This document shows, one piece after another, positions 33,641 through 40,957 of a stretch of DNA of 64,000 nucleotides. Positions within the stretch are counted from its first letter, which is position 1; the number at the start of each line of letters is the position of its first letter. The stretch lies in contig NZ_CP031393.1 in NCBI RefSeq assembly GCF_017161265.1, forward strand, positions 310,001 through 374,000. The letters are read 5' to 3'. Source of the DNA: Treponema medium (lineage in GTDB: Bacteria > Spirochaetota > Spirochaetia > Treponematales > Treponemataceae). Below the pieces are notes generated by a model. It made no database searches. It was not told where the DNA came from and saw only the letters and a list, made by a program, of their open reading frames with translations. A program made the translations under genes and the position numbers.

Positions 33641-34447
33641 TTAACTGTCTCTAAAATCCCATGGCGCCTTTTCATCAAACGGGTGCTTTTTGCTGAATGT
33701 TGCCGATTTGTCAATATGACTAAATACCTTTTCAATGTTCGTTCGTATTCCGCTGTGTCCCGTGCACACGTATTTTATGTGACTGTCTTTTACAATATTT
33801 TTAAGTTTGATTAACGAGCGCTTGTTCATATCGGGATACTGCGTGAAAAAATCAAAGAAACTATAGCCGCCGTCATCGTTAACAGCAAGACAGTCCCCGC
33901 TGAACAATATAAAATCATCGACAATATAACACATATGTCCTATCGTATGCCCCGGAATGTGAAATGCTTGCACCTTTATAGTGCCTGCCGTTACGATTTC
34001 CCTGTCTTCAAGCTTTCTATAGCCTTTATCAAGTTGAACACAATTTTTGATTTTAATGCCGAACTTTTTTATTCTATAAACGGATCTATTCAGATACGCT
34101 TCTTCTTGGCTTCCCAAATAAACTTGGGCATTCGGGAATATATTTGTACCCGTTGAATCAATTCCTCCGCAGTGGTCAACGTCGGCATGAGTAATAAAAA
34201 CATGCCGTATATTATTCGGGTTTATGCCGATCTTATCAAAACGTGCCTGAATGTCCGGAAAATTCAAATGCCCCGAATCAACGGCAATGCTAACGCCGTC
34301 TTTTGTATAAAACCAGATGTTGACATCGCTTTCTTTGATACAGCTTATTCCATCCGGCAAAACTCCCGTATGTGCAGGATTGCAATATTTTTTTCCTCTC
34401 GACAGATACGGTTTTATTTTATTGTCAAATAAATACATCAGTTTCAT
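33641..34447 (-). CDS. MBL-fold metallo-hydrolase
   Basis: A 268-residue metallo-beta-lactamase-fold protein. Metal-binding motif ITHADVDHCGG (H87, D91, H92), a further His in FHIPGHTIGHM, Asp in LFSGDCLAV, and a late CTGHSGIR His. The AHTGVLPDG opening and the overall layout resemble the N-acyl-homoserine-lactonase-like/glyoxalase-II-like group. The substrate is unknown. AGGAGG precedes the ATG. It lies 231 bases downstream of the AraC-type regulator gene and is probably its target or partner. Cytoplasmic, no signal peptide. Confidence 0.82.
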   Translation of the reverse strand: MKLMYLFDNKIKPYLSRGKKYCNPAHTGVLPDGISCIKESDVNIWFYTKDGVSIAVDSGHLNFPDIQARFDKIGINPNNIRHVFITHADVDHCGGIDSTGTNIFPNAQVYLGSQEEAYLNRSVYRIKKFGIKIKNCVQLDKGYRKLEDREIVTAGTIKVQAFHIPGHTIGHMCYIVDDFILFSGDCLAVNDDGGYSFFDFFTQYPDMNKRSLIKLKNIVKDSHIKYVCTGHSGIRTNIEKVFSHIDKSATFSKKHPFDEKAPWDFRDS

Positions 34448-34454
34448 ATAAGCG

Positions 34455-34600
34455 CCTCCTATAAAAACTTTTGCAGGAAGCTTGCGCTTCCGAAAAAGTT
34501 TTTAGTCGCGCTTTCGCAAACACCGGTTGAGAAAGCGCATAAAATTGACGAGTTTGCAACGCAAACTCGATATAAAAAGCGGCGACGCTATAACAGGCGC
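34455..34600. other. Cluster of hairpins between regulator and hydrolase genes
   Basis: This gap holds successive dyads: AAAAACTTTT...AAAGTTTTTA at about 34463-34505, GCGCTTTC...GAAAGCGC at about 34513-34540, and CGAGTTTGC-AAC-GCAAACTCG at about 34550-34570. The last is close in style to other palindromes in the window. They may attenuate or process the regulator-hydrolase transcript. Confidence 0.45.
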
Positions 34601-34678
34601 CGTTTTTTATCATGCCTCCTTTATGATTTTCAATTTAGTATATCAGGCTTTCAAATACGACGCTTTCAAAAATCTGCT

Positions 34679-35383
34679 TTATAATGCATTTGAAATGGAT
34701 ATTCCTGTCATCCGCTTACATACCGAAGCAAAGTGCGAGGGGCTGGAAAATCCTGAATCAAGGGATGCTGTCGTTATGCTTTGACCGGAATAAATTAACT
34801 TCCATGCATACTCAAGCTGTCTCATTAAAAGATAACCTTTAAGCGAAATGCCCGCTTCTCTTTTAAATAGATGGGTGAGCCAGCTTTCCGAATACTGTTT
34901 TTCTTTTGCGATATCGCTGACTTGTTTACCCAAGTGCTTAAAAGTTTTAATTTCAAGAATAAGGTTTTCAATTCGTTTATCCATAATCTTTTTGCCGGAA
35001 AAATGAATTCCCATATCCGATAAACAACTTTCAAGCTTTAAGGCGATTCTGTCATTTGTATGCGGTTCGAAAAAATCAGAAGGTACAATATCTTTTTGAA
35101 AGGAAACGCCGGTTTGTCCGGTTGGAATTAAGGCTCGTATATCGTCTGCAATCGAAGAGGTCGGATCGACAAGGAAAATATAGTTTATCGTTCCTTCAGG
35201 ACTTTTATGCAAAACATTGTCTTTTAAAAAAATAACATTGCCGGTATAACTCTCCAAACCCGATAAAAGGGACAGCGGACTGCGACTTAAAAATATGTGC
35301 AGCATACTGTGTTTGTGAAAATCCGTATTCCGATACGACGGTTCTACGATTACGTATGAATCTTTGAATATCAGTTTGCTCAT
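34679..35383 (-). CDS. AraC-family transcriptional regulator
   Basis: A 234-residue protein. The C-terminal 90 residues hold the two AraC helix-turn-helix units: KQYSESWLTHLFKREAGISL and QSITTASLDSGFSSPSHFASV, ending CKRMTGIS. The N-terminal part looks like a cupin-type sensor (FHKHSMLHIFLS). It probably controls itself and the downstream metallo-hydrolase gene; the ligand is unknown. The region upstream (35384-35690) has repeats and the tRNA promoter but no other gene. Confidence 0.85.
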   Translation of the reverse strand: MSKLIFKDSYVIVEPSYRNTDFHKHSMLHIFLSRSPLSLLSGLESYTGNVIFLKDNVLHKSPEGTINYIFLVDPTSSIADDIRALIPTGQTGVSFQKDIVPSDFFEPHTNDRIALKLESCLSDMGIHFSGKKIMDKRIENLILEIKTFKHLGKQVSDIAKEKQYSESWLTHLFKREAGISLKGYLLMRQLEYAWKLIYSGQSITTASLDSGFSSPSHFASVCKRMTGISISNAL

Positions 35384-35547
35384 TCAATTGTACCGCTGTT
35401 AAGAGATGTGCTCTGTGGATAAGCAGTTACATAGGAACGCTCTGCGTCGAGATTGTTGATTCGGCTTTTAAAACTGCGCATCAGCGTCAGTTTGTCGATA
35501 TTACTGCCGGCCGGCCTTATCTCTTCACGATAACGATACCGATTTTT

Positions 35548-35580
35548 AATAAAAAACGCAATAAGATGCAGTTTGTTCTA
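35548..35580. repeat. 33-bp direct repeat, right copy
   Basis: Identical to 33493-33525. It lies in the 307-base gap between the AraC gene and tRNA-Gln; apart from this repeat and the tRNA promoter I see nothing else in that gap. Confidence 0.8.
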
Positions 35581-35645
35581 TGTAAGAGCGAATCAGAGCG
35601 AATACATCTTTTTCGATTAGATTTAATGTGATGCAATGCGTATTC

Positions 35646-35675
35646 TTGACACGGAATAGCAATATATGATAGTAT
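35646..35675 (+). promoter_or_regulatory. Promoter of tRNA-Gln
   Basis: TTGACA at 35646-35651 and TAGTAT at 35670-35675, separated by 18 bases; the mature tRNA begins 15 bases after the -10 box. It is a consensus-like sigma-70 promoter and may also serve tRNA-Glu if the hairpin between them is leaky. Confidence 0.6.
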
Positions 35676-35690
35676 TTCTTTCGTCAACTT

Positions 35691-35761
35691 TCCCCGGTTG
35701 TGTAATGGTAGCACCGCAGATTCTGGTTCTGCTTGTGGGGGTTCGAATCCTCCCTGGGGAA
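35691..35761 (+). tRNA. tRNA-Gln (CTG anticodon)
   Basis: A 71-base cloverleaf: acceptor arms TCCCCGG and CTGGGGA, anticodon stem GCAGA/TCTGC with a 7-base loop TTCTGGT giving anticodon CTG (reads CAG), and a T-arm with GTTCGAATC. Discriminator base A; CCA is not encoded. Confidence 0.93.
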
Positions 35762-35766
35762 TACTC

Positions 35767-35804
35767 CGAAAACCTCTAAAAATGATTATTTTTAGAGGTT
35801 TTCG
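35767..35804 (+). terminator. Perfect 17-bp hairpin between two tRNAs
   Basis: CGAAAACCTCTAAAAAT and its exact complement flank a GATT loop. The core matches the third hairpin of the 142-bp repeats at 46568 and 59786. It probably ends or processes the tRNA-Gln transcript. Confidence 0.6.
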
Positions 35805-35832
35805 CTTAGTAGAGCAACCGATGCTCTGTTTT

Positions 35833-35904
35833 GGTCCCTTCGTCTATCGGTTAGGACATGAGATTCTCAATCTTAAAAGACGGGTTCGATTCCCGTAGGG
35901 ACCG
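35833..35904 (+). tRNA. tRNA-Glu (CTC anticodon)
   Basis: A 72-base cloverleaf: acceptor GGTCCCT/AGGGACC, D-arm with GGTTAGGAC, anticodon stem TGAGA/TCTTA with loop TTCTCAA (anticodon CTC, reads GAG), T-arm CGGGTTCGATTCCCG. Discriminator G; CCA is not encoded. The ptsI gene starts 67 bases downstream. Confidence 0.93.
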
Positions 35905-35970
35905 GTTCTCTTTTTACCCGTACTGTTCCGTTATATATGCAAACCTCATCATTTTTTCTATAATGATTTT

Positions 35971-37728
35971 ATGAAAAAGTTTACCGGTTTATCTGTCTGC
36001 GACGGTTTAGTAGCCTGTCGGCTTGTATGTATTCCTGAAACAATAGAACAGGCAACACCCGTTTATACAATTACCGCACAAAATATTAAAACTGAACAGG
36101 AACGACTGCACACCGCCGTACAAACGGCTCAAGATGAGTTACGACAAGCGCTTGCCGAATATCAGGAAGCGGATACCCACACGAAATCTCCCGAACAGGC
36201 TATTTTGGAAACCCATCAAACAATGCTCGCCGACGAAGAGTTTATGCACGGCATTTATACGGAAATAGAAACATCGCTGACGAATGCCGAAGCGGTACTC
36301 AAACGGAAATTGGATGAAGTTACGTCTATGCTGACTGCTTCGGGAGACAGCTACCTTTGCGAGCGGGCTGTTGATATTCAGGATGCCTACGAACCGGTGT
36401 TTTCTTATTTAAATCCGCAGCATAAACAGGCTCCTTCCCGGTTTGTCGGCGTACAGCCTGACTCTCTGCTTGCGGCACGGGTGTTTAAACCATCCGAAGC
36501 ACTCGAAATAAAAAAACTTGCACCCTGCGGGATTATTATGGAAGAAGGCGGTGCGACCAGCCACATCGCAATTATGGCACGAGCGTGGAATATTCCGACG
36601 CTGATTGCCGTTCAAGGACTTATGGATTCGGCAAAAAGCGGAATGTATGCCGTGCTGGATGCTACAAATGGAACGCTGACCTTGGAACCCAATGCAGAAA
36701 CTATCGCCCAAATAAAATCCGCAAGTAGTGAACAAATTGAGGTAACCGAAGAAGAACGGGACTATACGCAAGTGTATACGCAAGACGGTACTCCCGTTCA
36801 TTTGAGCGCAAACATTGTGCTTACGGAAGAATCGGCACTGCCGGTTGTACAAAACACTGCCGGAATCGGCCTCTTCCGGTCTGAGTTCTTGTTTTTAGGA
36901 ACCAAAGATATCCCCGACGAAGAACATCAGTACACGGCATACCGTACCGTTTTGGAACGAATGGGGACAAAGCCGGTGGTAATCCGCACCTTTGATGCCG
37001 GCGCCGACAAGATGCTGAAAGAGCAGGAAAATCTTTTAGAACGGAATGCACTTCTCGGTTGGCGAGGAATCCGATATTGCCTAGATCGTCCTGAAATTTT
37101 TAAACCGCAGCTGCGGGCGCTGTTGCGGGCAGGCTGTGCCGGCAATCTACATATTCTTCTTCCGATGATATCCTGTAAAAAAGAAATCACCGCAGTACGG
37201 AATTTAATCAAAGAGATTGAGCAGGAATGTGAACAGAATCGGATATCGTATAAGAAAGATATTCCGGTGGGCATTATGATCGAAGTACCCTCCGCTGCAA
37301 TCTCCGCCGACCTCTATGCACCGGCGGTTGACTTTTTCTCTATCGGTACCAACGATCTTATTCAATACACGATGGCGGCGGATCGGGAAAACCAAACCAT
37401 TGCGCATTTAGCCGACTGTTTTCAGCCCGCAGTGCTGCGGCTTATCCGGCACGTTATTGAGACGGAACAGCTCCTGCACCGCACCGGTGATTCGCGCGGA
37501 GGATTCGTGTCTATGTGCGGGGAGATGGCTTCCGATACGGAGGCTGTCCCGCTTCTGCTTGGGATGGGATTGCGGCGGTTCAGCATGGCAGCGCAAAAAA
37601 TCCCTGAGATTGCACAGCGGATCGAATCTATCCGGATTTCCGATGCAGAGGCTCTCTACGAAGCGGTCAGCCGGTTGGATACCGCTGAAGAAATCCGCCG
37701 CGAAACGATGAAGTGCTTCCCGCTGTAG
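35971..37728 (+). CDS. ptsI: PTS enzyme I (PEP-protein phosphotransferase)
   Basis: A 585-residue enzyme I that moves phosphate from PEP to HPr. The phospho-histidine is H198 in MEEGGATSHIAIMAR; C-terminal TIM-barrel motifs are GIGLFRSEFLFLG, VVIRTFDAGADKM, GWRGIRYCLDRPEIF, GIMIEVPSAA, FFSIGTNDLIQYTMAADR and the catalytic Cys in SMCGEMASD. Full length. No HPr gene is adjacent. In spirochaetes incomplete PTS sets often have regulatory roles, so a sugar-transport role should not be assumed. Confidence 0.93.
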   Translation: MKKFTGLSVCDGLVACRLVCIPETIEQATPVYTITAQNIKTEQERLHTAVQTAQDELRQALAEYQEADTHTKSPEQAILETHQTMLADEEFMHGIYTEIETSLTNAEAVLKRKLDEVTSMLTASGDSYLCERAVDIQDAYEPVFSYLNPQHKQAPSRFVGVQPDSLLAARVFKPSEALEIKKLAPCGIIMEEGGATSHIAIMARAWNIPTLIAVQGLMDSAKSGMYAVLDATNGTLTLEPNAETIAQIKSASSEQIEVTEEERDYTQVYTQDGTPVHLSANIVLTEESALPVVQNTAGIGLFRSEFLFLGTKDIPDEEHQYTAYRTVLERMGTKPVVIRTFDAGADKMLKEQENLLERNALLGWRGIRYCLDRPEIFKPQLRALLRAGCAGNLHILLPMISCKKEITAVRNLIKEIEQECEQNRISYKKDIPVGIMIEVPSAAISADLYAPAVDFFSIGTNDLIQYTMAADRENQTIAHLADCFQPAVLRLIRHVIETEQLLHRTGDSRGGFVSMCGEMASDTEAVPLLLGMGLRRFSMAAQKIPEIAQRIESIRISDAEALYEAVSRLDTAEEIRRETMKCFPL

Positions 37729-37885
37729 GGGAGCAAGGCGAATAGACAGGCTTGACGTTGCGTTAGGGATTGGAGCGGTAGCCTTTTTGCCGTTGGTTTT
37801 ATGCAGCTGCAACTTTTGTAGTGAGTACGAAAAAACGTTGCTCCTGTATGCAGTAATGGCAAAAAGCTACAAGCGTAAAGCCCGA

Positions 37886-37916
37886 CCCTTCATTTTTGCC
37901 GTGCGAAAATGAAGGG
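37886..37916. terminator. Hairpin between ptsI and PIN toxin gene
   Basis: CCCTTCATTTT and AAAATGAAGGG are perfect 11-base arms around a GC-rich 9-base loop, between the convergent ptsI and PIN genes. The rest of the 200-base gap contains no gene I can support. Confidence 0.5.
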
Positions 37917-37930
37917 GAACGCCTTGAGCA

Positions 37931-38350
37931 TTATCGGCATAGCGTCTTTATAAACTGCTCAGGTGTTTGTATGATTAAAGCCTTTTCTTTGTAATCTTTG
38001 ATATTCCGTGTGAGTAACATATCCATGTGATGCCGTACCGCAGTATAATACTGGAGCGCATCTTCAAAGTCGGAGAACGGCGAGTTTAAAGCTAAGTCGA
38101 TTTCCTGTTCTTCTATAGCAATAATATGCATCAAAAGCCGTAATTTTCTCAAAGCTTCTTTGGCTTTTTCTATTCCTATAGCCTTGCGCAAAATATAGTA
38201 TACATTTGCAACGACCAAAGGAGTGGTATATAACCTGAGCTGCCGTGTGTCAGCTAATGAAAAAACTTGTGCGGCATATTCATAATGAGGCTCTCTTTTA
38301 CAGAGAATATCTAAAATAACATCGGAGTCGGCAAAAACTTTTTTAGTCAT
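37931..38350 (-). CDS. PIN-domain toxin (VapC-like ribonuclease)
   Basis: A 139-residue PIN protein. Acidic active-site residues appear in VFADSDVILDIL near the N-terminus, in the middle around EEQEIDLALNS, and in SDFEDALQYYTAVRH, followed by LLTRNIKDYK. PIN toxins cleave RNA using Mg2+. It overlaps the antitoxin gene by 8 bases. It is in the group that often pairs with DUF6364-type antitoxins. Cytoplasmic. Confidence 0.82.
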   Translation of the reverse strand: MTKKVFADSDVILDILCKREPHYEYAAQVFSLADTRQLRLYTTPLVVANVYYILRKAIGIEKAKEALRKLRLLMHIIAIEEQEIDLALNSPFSDFEDALQYYTAVRHHMDMLLTRNIKDYKEKALIIQTPEQFIKTLCR

Positions 38351-38588
38351 ATTTTTTTTCCAAATAATCGATGTAATTGCTCTTTTCTATATCCGCTTCA
38401 CTGATAATACCTGTTAATTCTTTTACGAGCGGAGATAATACGATGGTTTGTTGTGTTTCTCCGATAGAGGTTTTAAAAAAATCTTCAACCAGCCGTGAAA
38501 GACTTTTGTTGTTGTTTGCCGCATAGCGTTTCATTGAATCGATAACATCTTTGTCCATTTTTAATGTTAATTTTGCTTGCATCTGCAT
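38343..38588 (-). CDS. Antitoxin of PIN toxin (DUF6364-like)
   Basis: An 81-residue protein: N-terminal ribbon-helix-helix-like segment (KLTLKMDKDVIDSMKRYA, NNKSLSRLVEDFF) for DNA binding and a C-terminal toxin-binding tail. I start at 38588 because AAGAGGT lies just before that ATG; a start at 38615 would cover the probable operator. Overlaps the toxin gene start. It probably represses its own operon through the inverted repeat at 38598-38627. Confidence 0.78.
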   Translation of the reverse strand: MQMQAKLTLKMDKDVIDSMKRYAANNNKSLSRLVEDFFKTSIGETQQTIVLSPLVKELTGIISEADIEKSNYIDYLEKKYD

Positions 38589-38597
38589 TACCTCTTG

Positions 38598-38627
38598 TAC
38601 GTATAGACATAACATGATGAATACGTA
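38598..38627. promoter_or_regulatory. Operator candidate of the PIN toxin-antitoxin operon
   Basis: TACGTAT (38598-38604) and ATACGTA (38621-38627) form an inverted repeat centred about 24 bases upstream of the antitoxin start, where RHH antitoxins usually bind and autoregulate. Confidence 0.5.
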
Positions 38628-38659
38628 TTGTCAAGAATTATAGGCGGCGGCTGCCTTTT

Positions 38660-38838
38660 TGTGCGAAATTTCATAGGTATAAGGTGAGCGTCTACGATGA
38701 CGCCGCTCACCTTAACCGTCAAGTTTTCTTTCGAAAACTTGCGTATTGATGTGTGCGCTTTTCGCGCACGAATGCAACAGTTTCCAAAATTCATATTTTA
38801 TTCAACTGTTGCATTTTAAGGAAATAAAATTTCGCACA
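38660..38838. repeat. MITE-like nested palindromic element
   Basis: The ends are inverted copies: TGTGCGAAATTT (38660-38671) and AAATTTCGCACA (38827-38838). Inside are four hairpins in a row: AAGGTGAGCG/CGCTCACCTT (38681-38713), CAAGTTTTC/GAAAACTTG, GTGCGC/GCGCAC and TGCAACAGTT/AACTGTTGCA (about 38773-38814). The two middle hairpins are the 62-bp repeat also found at 24002-24063. No open frame. It resembles a small non-autonomous mobile element. Confidence 0.5.
38712..38773. repeat. 62-bp double-hairpin repeat, copy 2 (inverted)
   Basis: Reverse-complement copy of 24002-24063 with about two differences. It lies inside the larger palindromic element 38660-38838. Confidence 0.75.
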
Positions 38839-38886
38839 TTTTTTTGGGACAGATGGGTAAATGCATCAGGCAGAGTAGATAAAAAG

Positions 38887-38965
38887 CGCAGAATCATTGA
38901 GGTTGTGAGACCATTTGAATCGCGAAGTGATTCAACTCTGGTTGAACAACCTCAATGATTCTGCG
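38887..38965. repeat. Inverted repeat with 20-bp perfect arms
   Basis: Arms at 38887-38906 and 38946-38965 (CGCAGAATC...) are exact complements. The loop holds its own hairpin TGAATCGC-GAA-GTGATTCA (38916-38934), and weaker arms (about GCATCAG/CTGATGC) extend the dyad to about 38858-38996. With the element before it, this fills the 490-base gap upstream of der. Confidence 0.7.
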
Positions 38966-39078
38966 GGGTTACTAAAAAACAGTCTGATGCGTTTGCCATG
39001 GGAACATCCTGATGGGTGCTTGAGAGAGCTGCGGTAATTTTCTATAATTGCAATCCAGTAAGTGTGTAAGGAAAGATA

Positions 39079-40566
39079 ATGAGTAAAAATAACAGGATAA
39101 ATACAGAAAGAGACGATAAAGATGAGGCATTCGGTATAGATACGGCTGTGTATAGCGATACGGATGCGGACATGGAAGCTTCGGGGGCGGAATTCGACTA
39201 TCGTAAAAAATATGAGAACACACCACTCGTAGTGATAGCAGGACGACCGAATGTCGGAAAGTCTACCCTGTTCAACCGATTTTTGCGGAAGCGCCGCGCC
39301 ATTACCGACCCGACGCCCGGCGTAACCCGCGACCCCATCGAGGCGCAGGCAATTATCAACGGGAAACCGGTACGGCTGATGGACACGGGCGGTTTTAAGC
39401 TGACCCGCAGCGGCGACAAAAAAGAAGACCTGATGGATGAGCTTGTTGTGGAGAAAACGCAGGAAGCGCTCCGCCGTGCCGATAAAATTCTTCTATTATT
39501 AGAAGCTTCTGCGCCCACTGCGGAAGACGAAGAGTTTATCCGCTTTCTGCGTCCCTATTGGGATAAGCTCATCACTGCGGTGAATAAAACAGAAGGCGGG
39601 CGCGGTGAAGCGGAAGCCTATAACTACCTCAGCTTCGGCTTTCCGACACTCCTGTGTATCAGTGCCGAACACGGAGACAATATTACGCCGCTTGCCGAAG
39701 AGATAACCAAGGGCTTGGACTTTTCTCGTGTATGCGAAGCGCCCGCCGATACCGCAATCCGCATCGCACTTATCGGTAAGCCCAACACCGGCAAGTCCAC
39801 ACTCAGCAACTACCTGACTAAAACTTCCGCATCGATTGTGTCGGAAATTGCCGGTACAACGCGCGATGTAGTGGAAGGTGAGTTTTTCTATAAAGACAGA
39901 CAGTTTATTATTCAGGACACTGCCGGGATCAGGCGCAAGGCAAAGGTAAAAGAGGATATCGAGTATTACTCGGTTGTCCGCGCAATGAAAAGCTTGGAAC
40001 ATGCCGACATTGTCTTTCACCTGATCGATGCGGAAGAAGGACTGACCGAACAGGACAAAAAGATCATCATACAGGCGACCAAGCGGGGGCTGGGCGTCAT
40101 CTTTGTGCTGAATAAATGGGATTTGGTCAAAGGCGAAAAAAAATTCCGCGATGCGGAGCAGCATATCAAGATTATGTTCGGTAAGATGGAATATGCGCCG
40201 ATTGTTCCCGTTTCCGCACAGAAAGGAAGCGGCATTCCCGACCTGCTCAACACCGCGCTGGAACTATTCGACCAACTGACAAAAAAGGTAGAAACATCCG
40301 CGCTCAACCTCGCGCTCAAGGACTGGCTTGAGGCGGTGCCCCCGCCGCACGGGCAGCGCAATTCGTTTACGCTCAAGTATATGGTGCAAACCTCCGCACG
40401 GCCGGTAGAGTTTTTAATCTTTGCCAATAAACCCGACCTTGTCTCCGAATCCTACCTCCGGTACATCAGCAACCGGATTCGGAAAGACCTCGGCTTTAGC
40501 GCAATCCCCTTTTTGGTACGGGTAAAGGGCAGTCGGGTAAAATGGGAAGATCGGATAAAACCATGA
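39079..40566 (+). CDS. der: Ribosome-assembly GTPase Der (EngA)
   Basis: A 495-residue double GTPase needed for 50S subunit assembly. First G domain: VVIAGRPNVGKSTLFNRF, TPGVTRDP, MDTGGF, VNKTE. Second: IALIGKPNTGKSTLSNYL, GTTRDVVEGEF, QDTAGIRR, LNKWDLV; then the C-terminal KH-like domain with NSFTLKYMVQTSARPVEF. An acidic N-terminal extension of about 45 residues before the first G domain is longer than in E. coli (490 residues in total). RBS AAGGAAAG precedes the ATG. Confidence 0.96.
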   Translation: MSKNNRINTERDDKDEAFGIDTAVYSDTDADMEASGAEFDYRKKYENTPLVVIAGRPNVGKSTLFNRFLRKRRAITDPTPGVTRDPIEAQAIINGKPVRLMDTGGFKLTRSGDKKEDLMDELVVEKTQEALRRADKILLLLEASAPTAEDEEFIRFLRPYWDKLITAVNKTEGGRGEAEAYNYLSFGFPTLLCISAEHGDNITPLAEEITKGLDFSRVCEAPADTAIRIALIGKPNTGKSTLSNYLTKTSASIVSEIAGTTRDVVEGEFFYKDRQFIIQDTAGIRRKAKVKEDIEYYSVVRAMKSLEHADIVFHLIDAEEGLTEQDKKIIIQATKRGLGVIFVLNKWDLVKGEKKFRDAEQHIKIMFGKMEYAPIVPVSAQKGSGIPDLLNTALELFDQLTKKVETSALNLALKDWLEAVPPPHGQRNSFTLKYMVQTSARPVEFLIFANKPDLVSESYLRYISNRIRKDLGFSAIPFLVRVKGSRVKWEDRIKP

Positions 40567-40907
40567 CAGGCTTTTCCATCGGCGAAGTTGAAAAGATAAC
40601 CGGTATCAAGGCGTATGTTCTCCGCTACTGGGAACAGGCACTGCCCTTTTTGCGTCCGCAAAAGGATGAGCAGGGCAGGCGGCTGTATACCGATCATCAC
40701 CTCGATTTAATCTTCCGTATGAAGTATCTGATTGAGGTGCGGAAGTTTACGCTTGAAGGTGCAGGCCAGCAGCTGCTCGCTGATCTTTCCGACAAGGGAG
40801 GAAGCAGCCGGATTACGGAGCTTTCCGGCATCCGCAGTGAGTTGCTCGATATGTACCGGCTGTTGCAGGGAAATAAAAATGTGTTTAAGCCGACGACTGA
40901 AGACTAA
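40563..40907 (+). CDS. MerR-family transcriptional regulator
   Basis: A 114-residue MerR-type regulator: FSIGEVEKITGIKAYVLRYWEQ is the winged-helix DNA-binding start, followed by LYTDHHLDLIFRMKYLIE and a helical tail. There is no C-terminal ligand domain, as in short YfmP/RacA-like members. I start at 40563, where ATGA overlaps the der stop codon by 4 bases; a start at 40542 adding seven residues inside der is possible. Co-transcribed with der. Target unknown. Confidence 0.8.
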   Translation: MTGFSIGEVEKITGIKAYVLRYWEQALPFLRPQKDEQGRRLYTDHHLDLIFRMKYLIEVRKFTLEGAGQQLLADLSDKGGSSRITELSGIRSELLDMYRLLQGNKNVFKPTTED

Positions 40908-40957
40908 CAACCGGATTTGAAGCGGCATCTATAGCTTTTTGATTTACTGCCGATACT

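Noticed and set aside
33187-35580. Integrated element at the tRNA-Gln gene using the 33-bp repeat as attachment site.
   Set aside because: No integrase is present, and the repeat does not overlap the tRNA sequence; kept only as flanking direct repeats.
39499-40164. Open frame of 221 codons opposite der.
   Set aside because: Antisense to a well-supported essential gene; no family features.
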